Shown in pieces: positions 1-9,198 of a DNA stretch of 64,000 nt (positions are counted from its first letter, which is position 1; every line of letters begins with the position of its first letter). The notes under the pieces were generated by a model. It was not told the origin of the DNA and made no database searches. It worked only from the letters and a program-made list of their open reading frames with translations. The stretch is from Andalucia godoyi (taxonomy: Eukaryota > Discoba > Jakobea > Jakobida > Andaluciidae), in NCBI GenBank assembly GCA_009859145.1, contig VRVR01000025.1:7211-71210 (forward strand). The letters are read 5' to 3'. The translations under genes were made by a program, and so were the position numbers.

Positions 1-476
1 TAATTCCACGACAGCTGCTGACCCCAGGAAGGCCGAGCGCAGGCTACAAGGATCACAAGGCAAATAGCAGAAAAAGCCGCAGAGTGCATCAAGGCAGAGA
101 GCAGCAGTCGACCTCTCAGGAAGATGAAAAGAAAAAACTGAACTAAAGATCGTGATGCAGACGAGACCAAAAGAAACCGAATGCACCGAATGCAAAAACG
201 TGTATTTGACGGCATAGGGTTCTGCCGATTAGGGTTTGTTTATTGTTTACGCATATTGCACGGCTTTAACACAAAGAATGGGTTGAGGCTTGCGGTGATG
301 TAACATATCGGAAGTATCTAACGACCGGTTACTCTCTGTCTCTCTCTCTCACCTTCCTTTCTTTTAAGAACTGCTGTACTTTCTGTGCGATCAGAACCAT
401 GCAGTCGCTGATCATGCGAAAAGACGTCTCCTGCTCATTAGAACGTTTGCGGTGCTCTTGGCCGCTCGCCGAAACA
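1..476. other. Left-edge intergenic DNA, no gene seen
   Basis: No long open frame and no recognisable RNA gene. It carries a TTAGGGTTT motif at about 229-237, which resembles the plant-type telo-box but occurs singly, so it is not a telomere array. A CT-rich stretch lies at about 335-360. The segment may belong to the flank or promoter of a gene outside the window. Confidence 0.5.
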
Positions 477-963
477 TGAAATCTTTATTGGTCATCGGGC
501 TAAGCTGTCGCAGAAGACAGATCGAAGACACATGTGTTTTGTTATAATGGGGAGATCACTGACTCTTTAATGCGGTCAAAGGGGTCATTGCAACCAACAT
601 ATTTCCCCCAGTCGATTCAACATTCAAAGAAATGAACGCCGGAGGAAACAGAATGTGGTCGGTGAACGACGCCGCGACTGACGACGCTTTGACTTTGCTC
701 CATCTTGTCCTCTGACTTGAAAAGCGCATTCCGAACGCAATCGATCACTTCCTCGTGATTTGATCATCATCCGCTTGATCAGCAAGTTGCGACGAGCAGG
801 GGATCAACGGGTTTCTTCGTTCTCGGTATCATCGGGCATGACCGGGTTTGCGTTTGCTGGGAAGATCCCTCTTTGGAGCGATGAGATGTTTTGGTTCTGA
901 TGAAAGGTGTTGCTTGAGAGTTCGGTTATGTAAAGCACAAAAACAGAAATAACAGAAGAATTA
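477..963 (-). repeat. Dispersed repeat R1, copy 1 (inverted)
   Basis: Read on the minus strand, this stretch matches 44305-44790 almost base for base over about 490 bp; by eye I count only a handful of substitutions and one-base gaps. A more diverged copy lies at 28260-28701. The repeat ends, in its own orientation, with CCAATAAAG, a polyadenylation-type signal. No terminal inverted repeats or target-site duplication were recognised by eye. It sits upstream of the membrane-protein gene at 1138. The family could be a non-autonomous mobile element or a retrocopied transcript; the sequence alone does not decide. Confidence 0.85.
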
Positions 964-1137
964 AAAACCAAAGAGTGAAAAAATTCTGGACTTGACTACG
1001 GTAAGACAATGTTATTTGTGTGATGTTCAACGGTGATCCACAAAGCTGTCAGGCGTCTTCCGCGGCACCGCTTTGCGAAAAACGATTATGCATTCCTATG
1101 TGAAAGAGCCGTAAAAAAAAAAAAGAGAGCCAAAAAA

Positions 1138-1857
1138 ATGAGGATTACGATTGCACGGCGGGCGGCGACGATAGCATCCTCGATAATGGTGTTTGGCTTT
1201 TTGATGGGAGTTTTGGCGATTCTGCAAACGCCGTGGAACACGATCACTTGCTCCAATGACTTCAACGGCTCCACAACGGCCGACTGCTTTACAAATGCAT
1301 TCGACCAGACGCAGTTCCAGTGGGGTCTTTCGCGGTATCGAGTGGTTCTTTCCACGAACAACGAGTACTATGCGTTCTCCGGCTCTTACTGGAACTCTCT
1401 GTGCAAAGATTCGGAAATGTGTAGCGCGATCCGGGCACATGCGGGAGGAGTCAGTTTCGTCGCGGCTGTGTTCTTCGTTGGCTCAGCAATACAGCTGTTC
1501 TTCATGGTTCAAGTCTGGCGGCTGATGGGCTCAGCGCGGGCAGAGACCTACGCGTGGTACATAAAATACCTACATGCTTCAACGCTTGGCATGTGGATCA
1601 TCAACGGGACGATTGTAATTGCGGCTGCCAAGATGGGTATCTCGCTGAGTGCCCCGGATTTGTCAAGCTTCCTCTCTTCGGTTGTGGATGGGGCAGTGAC
1701 AGTCTCTGGATCGAATTACGGCACAGACACGTCGATCTCTGGAGAGACTTCCGTCGGATGGGGAATCTTTGTGTTTCTCACGGTGCTCAGCTTTCTTCAA
1801 GGCGTAATGCAGTACTTCGCAGGCCGAAAGTGGATCACTTTTTCCCCGCAACAATAA
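1138..1857 (+). CDS. Four-helix membrane protein, claudin/PMP22-like topology
   Basis: A 239-residue protein with four predicted membrane helices: about residues 10-30, 100-125, 140-165 and 208-230. The first extracytoplasmic loop is long, with a WGL motif and several cysteines, and the second lies between helices three and four. This is the layout of the claudin/PMP22/Sur7-type tetraspan superfamily, which organises membrane domains or cell contacts, but similarity is at topology level only. The frame is open further upstream from a GTG at 1033, but the upstream part is Lys/Arg-rich junk over an A-tract. The ATG at 1138, preceded by seven A residues, is a far better start. The TAA stop lies inside an AATAAA hexamer, so the 3' UTR may be very short. 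It converges on the next gene with 173 bp between. Confidence 0.6.
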   Translation: MRITIARRAATIASSIMVFGFLMGVLAILQTPWNTITCSNDFNGSTTADCFTNAFDQTQFQWGLSRYRVVLSTNNEYYAFSGSYWNSLCKDSEMCSAIRAHAGGVSFVAAVFFVGSAIQLFFMVQVWRLMGSARAETYAWYIKYLHASTLGMWIINGTIVIAAAKMGISLSAPDLSSFLSSVVDGAVTVSGSNYGTDTSISGETSVGWGIFVFLTVLSFLQGVMQYFAGRKWITFSPQQ

Positions 1858-2030
1858 AAGAAGGAGTCTCCGGTGTTATGATCAGCCCTCTGCAACTGCA
1901 ACTGCGCTTCTTTTATTTAGGAAACAATCAAACGTTTCTCTCGCGGAACAGGCAAGCACTTTTGGTTATCAAGGCCAGCTTTTCCAGAGGAAATTCACGG
2001 GAATGTTTTCGCACAATCATCGATTCTCAA

Positions 2031-5000
2031 CTACACGTGCTGCGGTTCTTTGTCTTCGAGTTGCAGTAGACGTTGGAACATACGCTCCGTGACCTTTGAT
2101 TTTAAAAAACGATCGATCTTCTTGGTGGTGATGGACTGCGGGACACGACTTAACATCATTTTTCGCAGCAGCTCATGACTGTCTGGGATTGGTTGCCATG
2201 GCATGCTGTTTGCGTGACCTGGATGCAGGCGCTCGAGAGCTCTCCTGTCCTTCTTGGTGATTTCCATGAAAATGCTGGAGTTTCGCAGCCACAAATCTGT
2301 CCAAAACAAGACCCAATATCTACGGCGAGGACTGACGTCCCACTGCGCAAGGCAGCTGTACAGGAAATCGAAATCTGCCTTTTTCGTGGACAGAAATGCA
2401 TGCAGTCGACGGTCTTTGGATGCGGCTCGGAACATCGATTCGACTTCGCTTCTCTGCATGTGATCATTGCTGAAAATCGAAATATAGGAAGCATAGCTGA
2501 GTACGTCTCTCTTCCATTTGCGAATTCGTTGCATCTTACTTCGATACGTCATGATACTTTGTTGCACGTTGCCAAGATACCTTTCCCATATCAGCCTGTT
2601 TTCCTGTCGGTACAGGAACGTCCTCAGTGTACCCGTTTCCTCATTTGCAGACGCGTCGAAACCGATGCTCGATCCGTAAATTGTAGTTTTTTCATTGTAG
2701 TGCCAATCGCCATCACCGTCTTTCCCCTCGCCATCACAATAGTAAAGAGAAACTTTGAAGCCCGCGCAAAACGGCTGTGTGGAAACACCGGAAACCGTTA
2801 ATTTTGCGTGTTTGAAAGAAATTGTGGCTGATGTGGTGTAGGATTCGACTCGGCCGTCACTTCCCTGTCGAGTTTTTGTGTACTTGCGCACTTCAGAGTG
2901 CGGATTGTATACCGCTTCTGAAGCAATCGACAGAGATCTGAGCTTCTGGCGCACCAGTCTCATCTTGTTCACAGCCTCGGATGACTGGGAATTAACCATT
3001 TCCAGCCACTTCGACTGCGCGACCGAGACGAGGATATCCTTGTCCGCAAAATCTGAAACCCAAATACATTCAAATGGAAATGCGAAAACAAACCCTTTTC
3101 CAAAATGTCCATATGCCGGATTATAGATATCGTGACCTTCTAGATGCTGCTGCACCGCAATGTAGAGTTCCACAGTTTTCGAATCTTCCCAGTCCCGCAC
3201 TGCGTTAGCGTATCGGTCCCTTCCAACGTTCAGCATGATTTCTCGATTTTCTGCCAACCGTTCATAAGGATATCCTTTGAAATCCAGTAAATTCGGGGTC
3301 ATCGATTCGCTGTAGACAAACGCAAACTTGTTATCCCGGAACTGCTTTGCAATTGCGAGGAGCTTTTTGCGATCGCTCTGCAACTGCTTGCTGGCTTGCT
3401 TATCGACTGTTTGCAACGACTGTGCGTTGGCTTGCAGCTCTTCCGAGATTCCAATGGATTGAAGGTGAAACTCGAAAAATGGTAACCAGATGCGTCGCAT
3501 TCGTTCAAAGTCCCAGTCGACGACGTGAAAAGGAGCCCACACCATAGAAACGAAACGCTCACGGTTTCGGATTCTTTCCTTCAGCTTTGACGCTGCCGAT
3601 GAACTGACAAGCAGGGGCTGTGAAGTTGAATGCAAAATAGAAACATGCTCCCTATCAGGGGAACTGCGTACAAGGATACTGGAAAATTCTACTGATCGCA
3701 GCACCATTCTCCAAATAGAGTTGATTCCTGGAATCTCCAGAAGAATCACGACAATGATGGAAAGGTAAACAATCACTGTCAGAAGGATCAAGAAAACGCC
3801 GAGACCCGACGGTGCTTCATGGCCAGAACAAGCTATGCAGAATCCAACAAAGCAGTGGAACATTAAACTTGCTCCAAGGGCAATCTGAAAATTGTTCTCG
3901 TCTCTGCGAATGCAAATGGGCTTCCATACAAACAACGCCGTCCAGCAACTATTAAGGACAAGCTGCAACAAACATTGGAATACCGTTACGGAACTCGAGT
4001 CAAAAAGAGCATTAGGGGTCAAGATGGAGGCCAGCAGAACGACGATCAGCTTATAACCGAGCGTAAGCACACGAAACGCGCACCATTCGGGGCGAAACCC
4101 ATCAAACATGAATTTGAATGGACTTTCATCAGACGAAAGCCGCAAAACGTAGGTGGATACAACGTTCTTGTCATACTCGCCACGTTCGTTGTAGTAGGAA
4201 ATCATAGGAATACCTCCTTGCACAATAAAGAGGCAGATCGCAGGAAACAAGCAGGTTAAGCAAAACAAATTGAAAACAGCGGCAACAATATACGATGCGT
4301 CACTGCCTACACCAGTGTCCGAAAAGCAAGATCTGTTGGAAAACACGTCTGTATTGTTTTTCGCACCATTGCAGAAGAAGATCAGGATGGAAAGACTGGT
4401 GGCCGGAGTGAAAAAAAGGAGGCCCAGCTCAAAAACAACGCGATTGAATACTCGGACTGCTTTTCGACGACGAGCCCACACTTGAACTTCCAAGCCATCC
4501 CGGTGATCGGGAGACCCGTTGGACAGAGCCAGCGCGGTAATCGCGAACAGAATTCCGAGAACAGTGAGGAGTGTGAAGCGAGTCGCATCATCCATCGACA
4601 AGAACGAGAATTGCAGCGAAAACGGAAACGTGATCCCGTTGAAGAACGACACAAAATTGCGAGGAAACTGAATGCTCCCAATAAACACGGACATGATCTG
4701 CGAATAGTTCACCAGCATCTCCAGTTTCCACAAGGCCCGCATTAACGGAGAGCCATAGTTGTCGAACAACCCAGTCGTCGTTTTGTTGGAAGGATCTGTT
4801 CTGCGCGGCACAAACTTGCCGACCATGTCAAAATTTCGAGAAACGTCCAGTTCCTTGGCCAAACACGACTCAACGTCTTCTTCCGGCTCTCGCACAACGG
4901 CCCCGTCTTCAACATTCTCAGCGTGATTTCGACCGATTTCATCTGCGGAAGTCTGTGATGATTGATAACCATCAGAGAAAGCGGGGGAGGCGGACGCAGT

Positions 5001-5135
5001 AATCAAGCACTCCTTTTCCCTGGACTGCGTGACAACATCGCCGACTTGAACGGTGCTGTCTGCTGACAGAGACGATGTCTCGGACACGAAACTCTCGTAA
5101 GGATTATCTATGTTTTCCGAATGACTCTGGCTCAT
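2031..5135 (-). CDS. Large polytopic membrane protein, unrecognised
   Basis: About 1034 residues. The N-terminal 130 are acidic and Ser-rich. A membrane region follows at roughly residues 140-480, with about eight to nine hydrophobic helices and extracytoplasmic loops bearing N-x-S/T sites. A cytosolic C-terminal half of about 500 residues is rich in Arg, Trp and Tyr, with a beta-like segment followed by helices. The membrane part resembles TRP-like or protist multi-helix receptors, but I see no ion-channel selectivity motif or enzyme signature and give it no function. The frame opens at a GTG at 5162; the first ATG (MSQSHSEN...) at 5135 is preferred. The 632 bp upstream contain repeat R2. 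Confidence 0.7.
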   Translation of the reverse strand: MSQSHSENIDNPYESFVSETSSLSADSTVQVGDVVTQSREKECLITASASPAFSDGYQSSQTSADEIGRNHAENVEDGAVVREPEEDVESCLAKELDVSRNFDMVGKFVPRRTDPSNKTTTGLFDNYGSPLMRALWKLEMLVNYSQIMSVFIGSIQFPRNFVSFFNGITFPFSLQFSFLSMDDATRFTLLTVLGILFAITALALSNGSPDHRDGLEVQVWARRRKAVRVFNRVVFELGLLFFTPATSLSILIFFCNGAKNNTDVFSNRSCFSDTGVGSDASYIVAAVFNLFCLTCLFPAICLFIVQGGIPMISYYNERGEYDKNVVSTYVLRLSSDESPFKFMFDGFRPEWCAFRVLTLGYKLIVVLLASILTPNALFDSSSVTVFQCLLQLVLNSCWTALFVWKPICIRRDENNFQIALGASLMFHCFVGFCIACSGHEAPSGLGVFLILLTVIVYLSIIVVILLEIPGINSIWRMVLRSVEFSSILVRSSPDREHVSILHSTSQPLLVSSSAASKLKERIRNRERFVSMVWAPFHVVDWDFERMRRIWLPFFEFHLQSIGISEELQANAQSLQTVDKQASKQLQSDRKKLLAIAKQFRDNKFAFVYSESMTPNLLDFKGYPYERLAENREIMLNVGRDRYANAVRDWEDSKTVELYIAVQQHLEGHDIYNPAYGHFGKGFVFAFPFECIWVSDFADKDILVSVAQSKWLEMVNSQSSEAVNKMRLVRQKLRSLSIASEAVYNPHSEVRKYTKTRQGSDGRVESYTTSATISFKHAKLTVSGVSTQPFCAGFKVSLYYCDGEGKDGDGDWHYNEKTTIYGSSIGFDASANEETGTLRTFLYRQENRLIWERYLGNVQQSIMTYRSKMQRIRKWKRDVLSYASYISIFSNDHMQRSEVESMFRAASKDRRLHAFLSTKKADFDFLYSCLAQWDVSPRRRYWVLFWTDLWLRNSSIFMEITKKDRRALERLHPGHANSMPWQPIPDSHELLRKMMLSRVPQSITTKKIDRFLKSKVTERMFQRLLQLEDKEPQHV

Positions 5136-5462
5136 GATTTCGAAGTTTGTTGGAACACCCACGAAAAGACAAGAAATTTATTGTTTGAAAGAATGCTCAT
5201 TGGCGGAGAAAGCACGCTGGTCTGCAAATCTTTCAGCCAGGCCGCCCAGCGACAGACTGGGCGTTTCCAAAAAGATTCCGTTTTCCGCGGTCTGAGGACA
5301 AATCTGCTTCTCCGTTGTCAAATTGCATCAACCAGGAGGAGTATTCGCAAAAAAGAGACGCAGGCCCCTTGTCCATCTCAGACCTTTGCAGATGCACACC
5401 GAACCCCAGAGAACGCTCTCCTGTCTCGGAAATCGAGTGTCTCCAATTAGTTTGGTTTACCG

Positions 5463-5626
5463 TCGTCCCACTCAACCACTCTTGTCGGTTTCGTCTGCGG
5501 CGTGTCGGCATCGCCAACGTGCAGGAAGAAGGAAACAAAACCACGAAGAAATAAAGGACGGACAACCAGGTTTTGCATGTTTTACATGCATGCACCTAGG
5601 AGTGTCCAAAACCTTTTTGATCACAT
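5463..5626 (+). repeat. Dispersed repeat R2, copy 1 (short form)
   Basis: About 164 bp that recur at 61589-61912. From about 5494 to 5618 the two copies look identical by eye. The left 31 bp match with one difference and then, in the other copy, a 159-bp segment is inserted. The repeat contains the palindromic run CATGTTTTACATGCATG. It lies in the gap between the 5' end of the polytopic membrane protein gene and the 3' end of the kinase gene. The remaining gap sequence, 5136-5462 and 5627-5766, shows no gene. Confidence 0.85.
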
Positions 5627-5766
5627 GAAATTAGTTATTATGCAGGATGTTAGCTGTGGAGAATGTGTGCAAAAACCGACTAGAGGGCTTCAGAATATGG
5701 TCTTCCCTGATTCTTTTTATTTTATTTTAACTTTGTTACCTCGACACCGGCGCAAAGAAAACACGG

Positions 5767-6852
5767 CTACATCTCCTCGCCAGCCACCCATTTTCGAATA
5801 ATATGCAGCGCATGTGGTGCAACTTCCTGCATTACGGAAGAATGCAAAAGAACGCTAGCTTGTGACCGCAGCGCAGGATCTCGCTGCAAAAGCGTGGAGA
5901 CAAGGTCGGATAATGCAGGTGAGATCGAGGGGAAGACAGACAGCAAGGATGGAACTGGTTGCTCACTGATCGCCGCCACAAGTGTCCAGAACGACTGTCC
6001 TTCTTCCTGAGAATTAGACACAAAGGGATTCTTCCCGGCAGCTAGTTCCCAAAGAGCAACTCCAACGCTCCACAAGTCACTCGCAAGCGAGTGACCGTGT
6101 CCCATCAAACGCTCTGGCGACATGTACAGAGCCGAGCCGGTGAAAGAGAATGCATTGTCCATGGAATTACGCAACACGCGAGACGTGTTGAAATCCGCAT
6201 ATTTGACATGTCCATCTGTACTAACGAGCACGTTGGAAGGTTTGATGTCCCGATGAATGATTTTCAGATCGTGCAGTTGCGACAATCCTCGAAGCATTTG
6301 GAACGCGATGGCGGAGACAACAGCAGAAGAGCAACCTCTTCCAGCACGGCGAAAATGTTCCTGTGCGATTGAAGCGACTGATCCTGCATTCATGTATTCC
6401 AAAACCAAAAAGAGGTCTCCGTCCAACACGTAGTATCCGTAGTAATCCACAATGCACGACATCTGTATCGGGTCCGAAGACTGCGTCTGTGAATTCGCAG
6501 ACACTTTGGCAAAAGCGTCAAGTTCGCGGATCATCGAGGAATTCAACTCTTCAGTGACCAACCGAACACGCTTTAACGCAACCATTCGACCAGTCGGCTC
6601 GTGCCTGGCAAGAACTACCGTTGAGAAAGCACCAGTACCTAGCTCTTTGATCGGCGTAAACTGTGAAGGTGTAAATGAAAATACATGTGCATCCAGTGGG
6701 TGCGCTGACATGACATCGTGTTCTTCGGAAATCTCGGAGCGTTGTTGTATCGACTGCGTCGAATTTACATTGGAAGACTGCGTTTCGGATGCAGCTGATG
6801 CGGTCACGGGGGGCAGGTAGGGGGTGTTGATGGACAAAGGCGGGAGGTTCAT
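5767..6852 (-). CDS. MAP2K/STE7-like protein kinase with DFN in place of DFG
   Basis: A 361-residue protein kinase. Visible motifs: glycine loop GTGAFSTVV (residues 72-80), VALK lysine K94, catalytic loop HRDIKPSNVL (200-209), magnesium motif DFN (220-222) where DFG is usual, activation segment with SMDNAFSFTGS, the P+1 motif YMSPERL and the SDLWSVGVALWELA helix. The SMxN...G..YMSPERL arrangement is typical of MAP kinase kinases (MEK family), which phosphorylate Thr-x-Tyr of MAP kinases. The N-terminal 65 residues are Ser/Thr-rich and could hold a docking site. All catalytic residues (K, HRD, D of DFN) are present, so activity is likely. Start is an ATG. It diverges from the SMYD-like gene. 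Confidence 0.85.
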   Translation of the reverse strand: MNLPPLSINTPYLPPVTASAASETQSSNVNSTQSIQQRSEISEEHDVMSAHPLDAHVFSFTPSQFTPIKELGTGAFSTVVLARHEPTGRMVALKRVRLVTEELNSSMIRELDAFAKVSANSQTQSSDPIQMSCIVDYYGYYVLDGDLFLVLEYMNAGSVASIAQEHFRRAGRGCSSAVVSAIAFQMLRGLSQLHDLKIIHRDIKPSNVLVSTDGHVKYADFNTSRVLRNSMDNAFSFTGSALYMSPERLMGHGHSLASDLWSVGVALWELAAGKNPFVSNSQEEGQSFWTLVAAISEQPVPSLLSVFPSISPALSDLVSTLLQRDPALRSQASVLLHSSVMQEVAPHALHIIRKWVAGEEM

Positions 6853-7351
6853 CTTTTGCTTTCTGATTGTGGCTGCAAATCCACTCGAGGGGTGGGGGGT
6901 TGGAGATTCAGCGAGGGGCTCGAAATTATCGGGCTACGAGAAAGAGAAAAAATGGAGAGCTTCAGAACGGCGGACAGTAAGGGTCAAGCATCCAGCAAGC
7001 CTTGTCTGAGGGGTTCCCGGGAGGAGAAAAAGAGGGGGGAGGGAAATCAAAAATCGAAAATAAAGCATCAAAGATGGTGGACTTGATACTGTGTGGAGAA
7101 AACCAACCACTCCTTTTTTGTGGGTGCGTGGGCGTTCCCGATTTCCCGATGTTTTTCCTGCGCCTTCTTTCCCCCAATTTCCGCCGTATTGTATTGTGAA
7201 TTTCAAACGGCACAATACATAGCAAGCAGGGCCGAATAATTCGTTGAAGCTTTCTTCTTCTTGTTGTTGTTGTTGTTGTTGTTGTTGCTTGTTTTTATTA
7301 TCATTTTTCGAACTTCTAGCGAAATCAAAATATTGGAAAAAGCTCTTCTGC
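6853..7351. other. Divergent promoter region
   Basis: A 499-bp gap between two genes transcribed away from each other (kinase leftward, SMYD-like rightward), so it should contain both promoters. It holds G-rich and purine-rich runs (about 6890-7045) and a (TTG)n microsatellite near 7259-7288 just upstream of the SMYD-like ATG. No further gene is seen. The open frame through the TTG repeat would encode a poly-Cys stretch and is most likely untranslated leader. Confidence 0.5.
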
Positions 7352-9076
7352 ATGTTTTCTGTTGTTTCTGATCCTGTTGTCGGACGCAAAGTCGTTGCGA
7401 CCACCGATATCTCTGCAGGCACGACGATTGTTGTTGCGTCGCCACTGTACCACTTGTTGCAGTTTTCGGACTTGGAGCTGTACTGTTGTGGATGCACGAT
7501 TCCGATGCCGCAGGAGAATCCAGTGGGATGGCACGAGTGCCAGCGCTGCAGATCGTGCACGTTTTGCAAGGATTGTCATCATGCAGATCCGGGCCTTGCG
7601 TTACAGTCTCACGTGGAATCTGGGGAGTGCGATTTTTTCATCCATTTGAAGTTGGCTGGCGATAAGTCGCCGTTTCTTTCTCAGTTTGGATCCCACATCG
7701 AGACCATTCGAACGGTTCTTCGATCGAATTGGTCTATTCGGAATGGATATGCGTCGTTTGAGAAGGACGTCGCGCACCTGCAGCAAATGAATGAAAGCAC
7801 CGGCCTGACGCAGGACATGAAGTTGGAGCTTCAAGATGGGACAGCGTTGCTGGTAAAATGGATCAATGACGTGAAGGAAGGTCGGTGGAACGAATGGAAT
7901 CCGGAATTGGACGCTGTTCGGCAGTCGAAGAGGAAATCAGATACCACTTCATCGGATAGTGACGACGACAACGACGACAATGATGATCGTTCAGAGCCCT
8001 CTGTGGAAGAAACACAGCGAATCCAGAGTTTGAAAGAAGCGTACGCAATGCTCAAACCGACTGCTGTTGATCTCGTAATGTCGGAATCGCAGATTCAGGA
8101 TCTGTTGCTTGCGGTGCCGTTCAATCAGCATGGAATCGTGAATTCCGACAACCATCTGATCGGCACGGGTCTTTTCCCTTCGGCGTGCATGTTCAACCAT
8201 TCATGTCGTCCAAATGTCCTGTGGCACTTGCGTCCCACTCCTGGAGAATTCCCTCCTGTCCAGGTTCACTATGTCGCAGTTGCGGATGTGAAGGCAGAAG
8301 AGTCGTTGAACATCGTCTACTTGGATGTGTTTGAATCGTATGCGTCGCGGCAAGCAATGTTCGAGTCGACGTATCACACCCAATGCAAATGCGAGAGATG
8401 TTGCCTCAAAGGAACCGACATTGTCGACGAGATGCTTGTGAATCCCCTTTGCACAGCTTGCGGAACTCTCATGCGAAAGCTGTCGATAGAGGAAGATGTC
8501 TTGAAATGCGCGAAATGTGGAAGAGACGTTCCTATGAGTAATGTGCGTCTGGACGAGGTGCAAGAATACTTTCGCCGCGTGTATCGCACCATGTACGATT
8601 TGATCAAGCAATCGAAACACGCAGAGGCGGCAGAAGTCATGAGAAAACAGTTGAAGACAGAGGAGCACGTTGTACACCGTGCAAACTACGCCATTCTGCA
8701 TTTTCTGCTAGAGTGCGAGGTCATTTTCCGCTCGACGCACGCATTCAAGGATGCGATGTGGTGCGCAAATGAAGCACTGAGTAGATTTGAAGAATTACAA
8801 AAGGCGGGGGGGGTGTGGGATTTTGCGATTACGACTCGTTTACGAATCAAAGCGCTGCAGACACAGGTGGCATACCTGTCTATATATGGACCAAATCACA
8901 TGTCCAAAGACGATCGGACTGGAATGATTGCCGATGCTGTTCTCGCCTGTCGTGATGCACTGTCCGAAATTCGGAAAAGCTGGGGAGACGGGTCTGAATG
9001 GGAAAGGAAAGTTGTCAAGATTCAGAAATGGGTGGACTCTTTCCAGCAACACTACCAGTCTTCCACTGGGAAGTAA
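7352..9076 (+). CDS. SMYD-like MYND/SET-domain methyltransferase
   Basis: 574 residues from the ATG at 7352. A split SET domain begins near residue 8 (GRKVVATTDISAGTTI). A MYND-type zinc finger follows at about 45-93, with cysteine pairs CCGC and CQRC...CTFC..C, and His and Cys at its end. An acidic insert lies near residues 190-215. The main SET motifs come at about 275-320: the NHSC signature (FNHSCRPNV), then ESLNIVYLD, and a cysteine-rich post-SET (CKCERCC), followed by further CxxC pairs. The C-terminal 200 residues are helical and TPR-like. This order (S-MYND-SET-post-SET-TPR) is that of SMYD lysine methyltransferases, which modify histones or cytosolic proteins using S-adenosylmethionine. 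The substrate cannot be told from sequence. It ends 122 bp from the converging next gene. Confidence 0.85.
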   Translation: MFSVVSDPVVGRKVVATTDISAGTTIVVASPLYHLLQFSDLELYCCGCTIPMPQENPVGWHECQRCRSCTFCKDCHHADPGLALQSHVESGECDFFIHLKLAGDKSPFLSQFGSHIETIRTVLRSNWSIRNGYASFEKDVAHLQQMNESTGLTQDMKLELQDGTALLVKWINDVKEGRWNEWNPELDAVRQSKRKSDTTSSDSDDDNDDNDDRSEPSVEETQRIQSLKEAYAMLKPTAVDLVMSESQIQDLLLAVPFNQHGIVNSDNHLIGTGLFPSACMFNHSCRPNVLWHLRPTPGEFPPVQVHYVAVADVKAEESLNIVYLDVFESYASRQAMFESTYHTQCKCERCCLKGTDIVDEMLVNPLCTACGTLMRKLSIEEDVLKCAKCGRDVPMSNVRLDEVQEYFRRVYRTMYDLIKQSKHAEAAEVMRKQLKTEEHVVHRANYAILHFLLECEVIFRSTHAFKDAMWCANEALSRFEELQKAGGVWDFAITTRLRIKALQTQVAYLSIYGPNHMSKDDRTGMIADAVLACRDALSEIRKSWGDGSEWERKVVKIQKWVDSFQQHYQSSTGK

Positions 9077-9088
9077 AAACGAGTATGC

Positions 9089-9142
9089 GTACAGGTACAG
9101 GTACAGATACGGGTACAGGTACAGATACGGGTACGGGTACAC
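9089..9142 (+). repeat. GGTACA-type minisatellite
   Basis: Tandem array of the 6-mers GGTACA, GATACG and GGTACG in the 122-bp gap after the SMYD-like stop codon. It probably lies in the 3' UTR of that gene or of the converging one. Confidence 0.8.
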
Positions 9143-9198
9143 AAGTGCAAGCGTTAACTGGCTCCAAATAACATCACACGAGGATTTCAGTATTGGCA

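Noticed and set aside
229-237. TTAGGGTTT telomere-like motif, also at 53349-53357
   Set aside because: Single copies, not arrays; at most a telo-box, with no other support.
5233-5595. Minus-strand frame in R2 with a signal-peptide-like start, also at 61551-61880
   Set aside because: Both begin at GTG with no ATG, and the proteins diverge outside the repeat; the DNA repeat explains the similarity.
7244-7351. N-terminal poly-Cys extension of the SMYD-like protein
   Set aside because: Begins at TTG and is made by a (TTG)n microsatellite; the ATG at 7352 fits the SET domain start.
7343-7354. TTCTGCATG start context shared by the SMYD-like gene and the gene at 37102
   Set aside because: Only two of the starts have it; too little for a motif.
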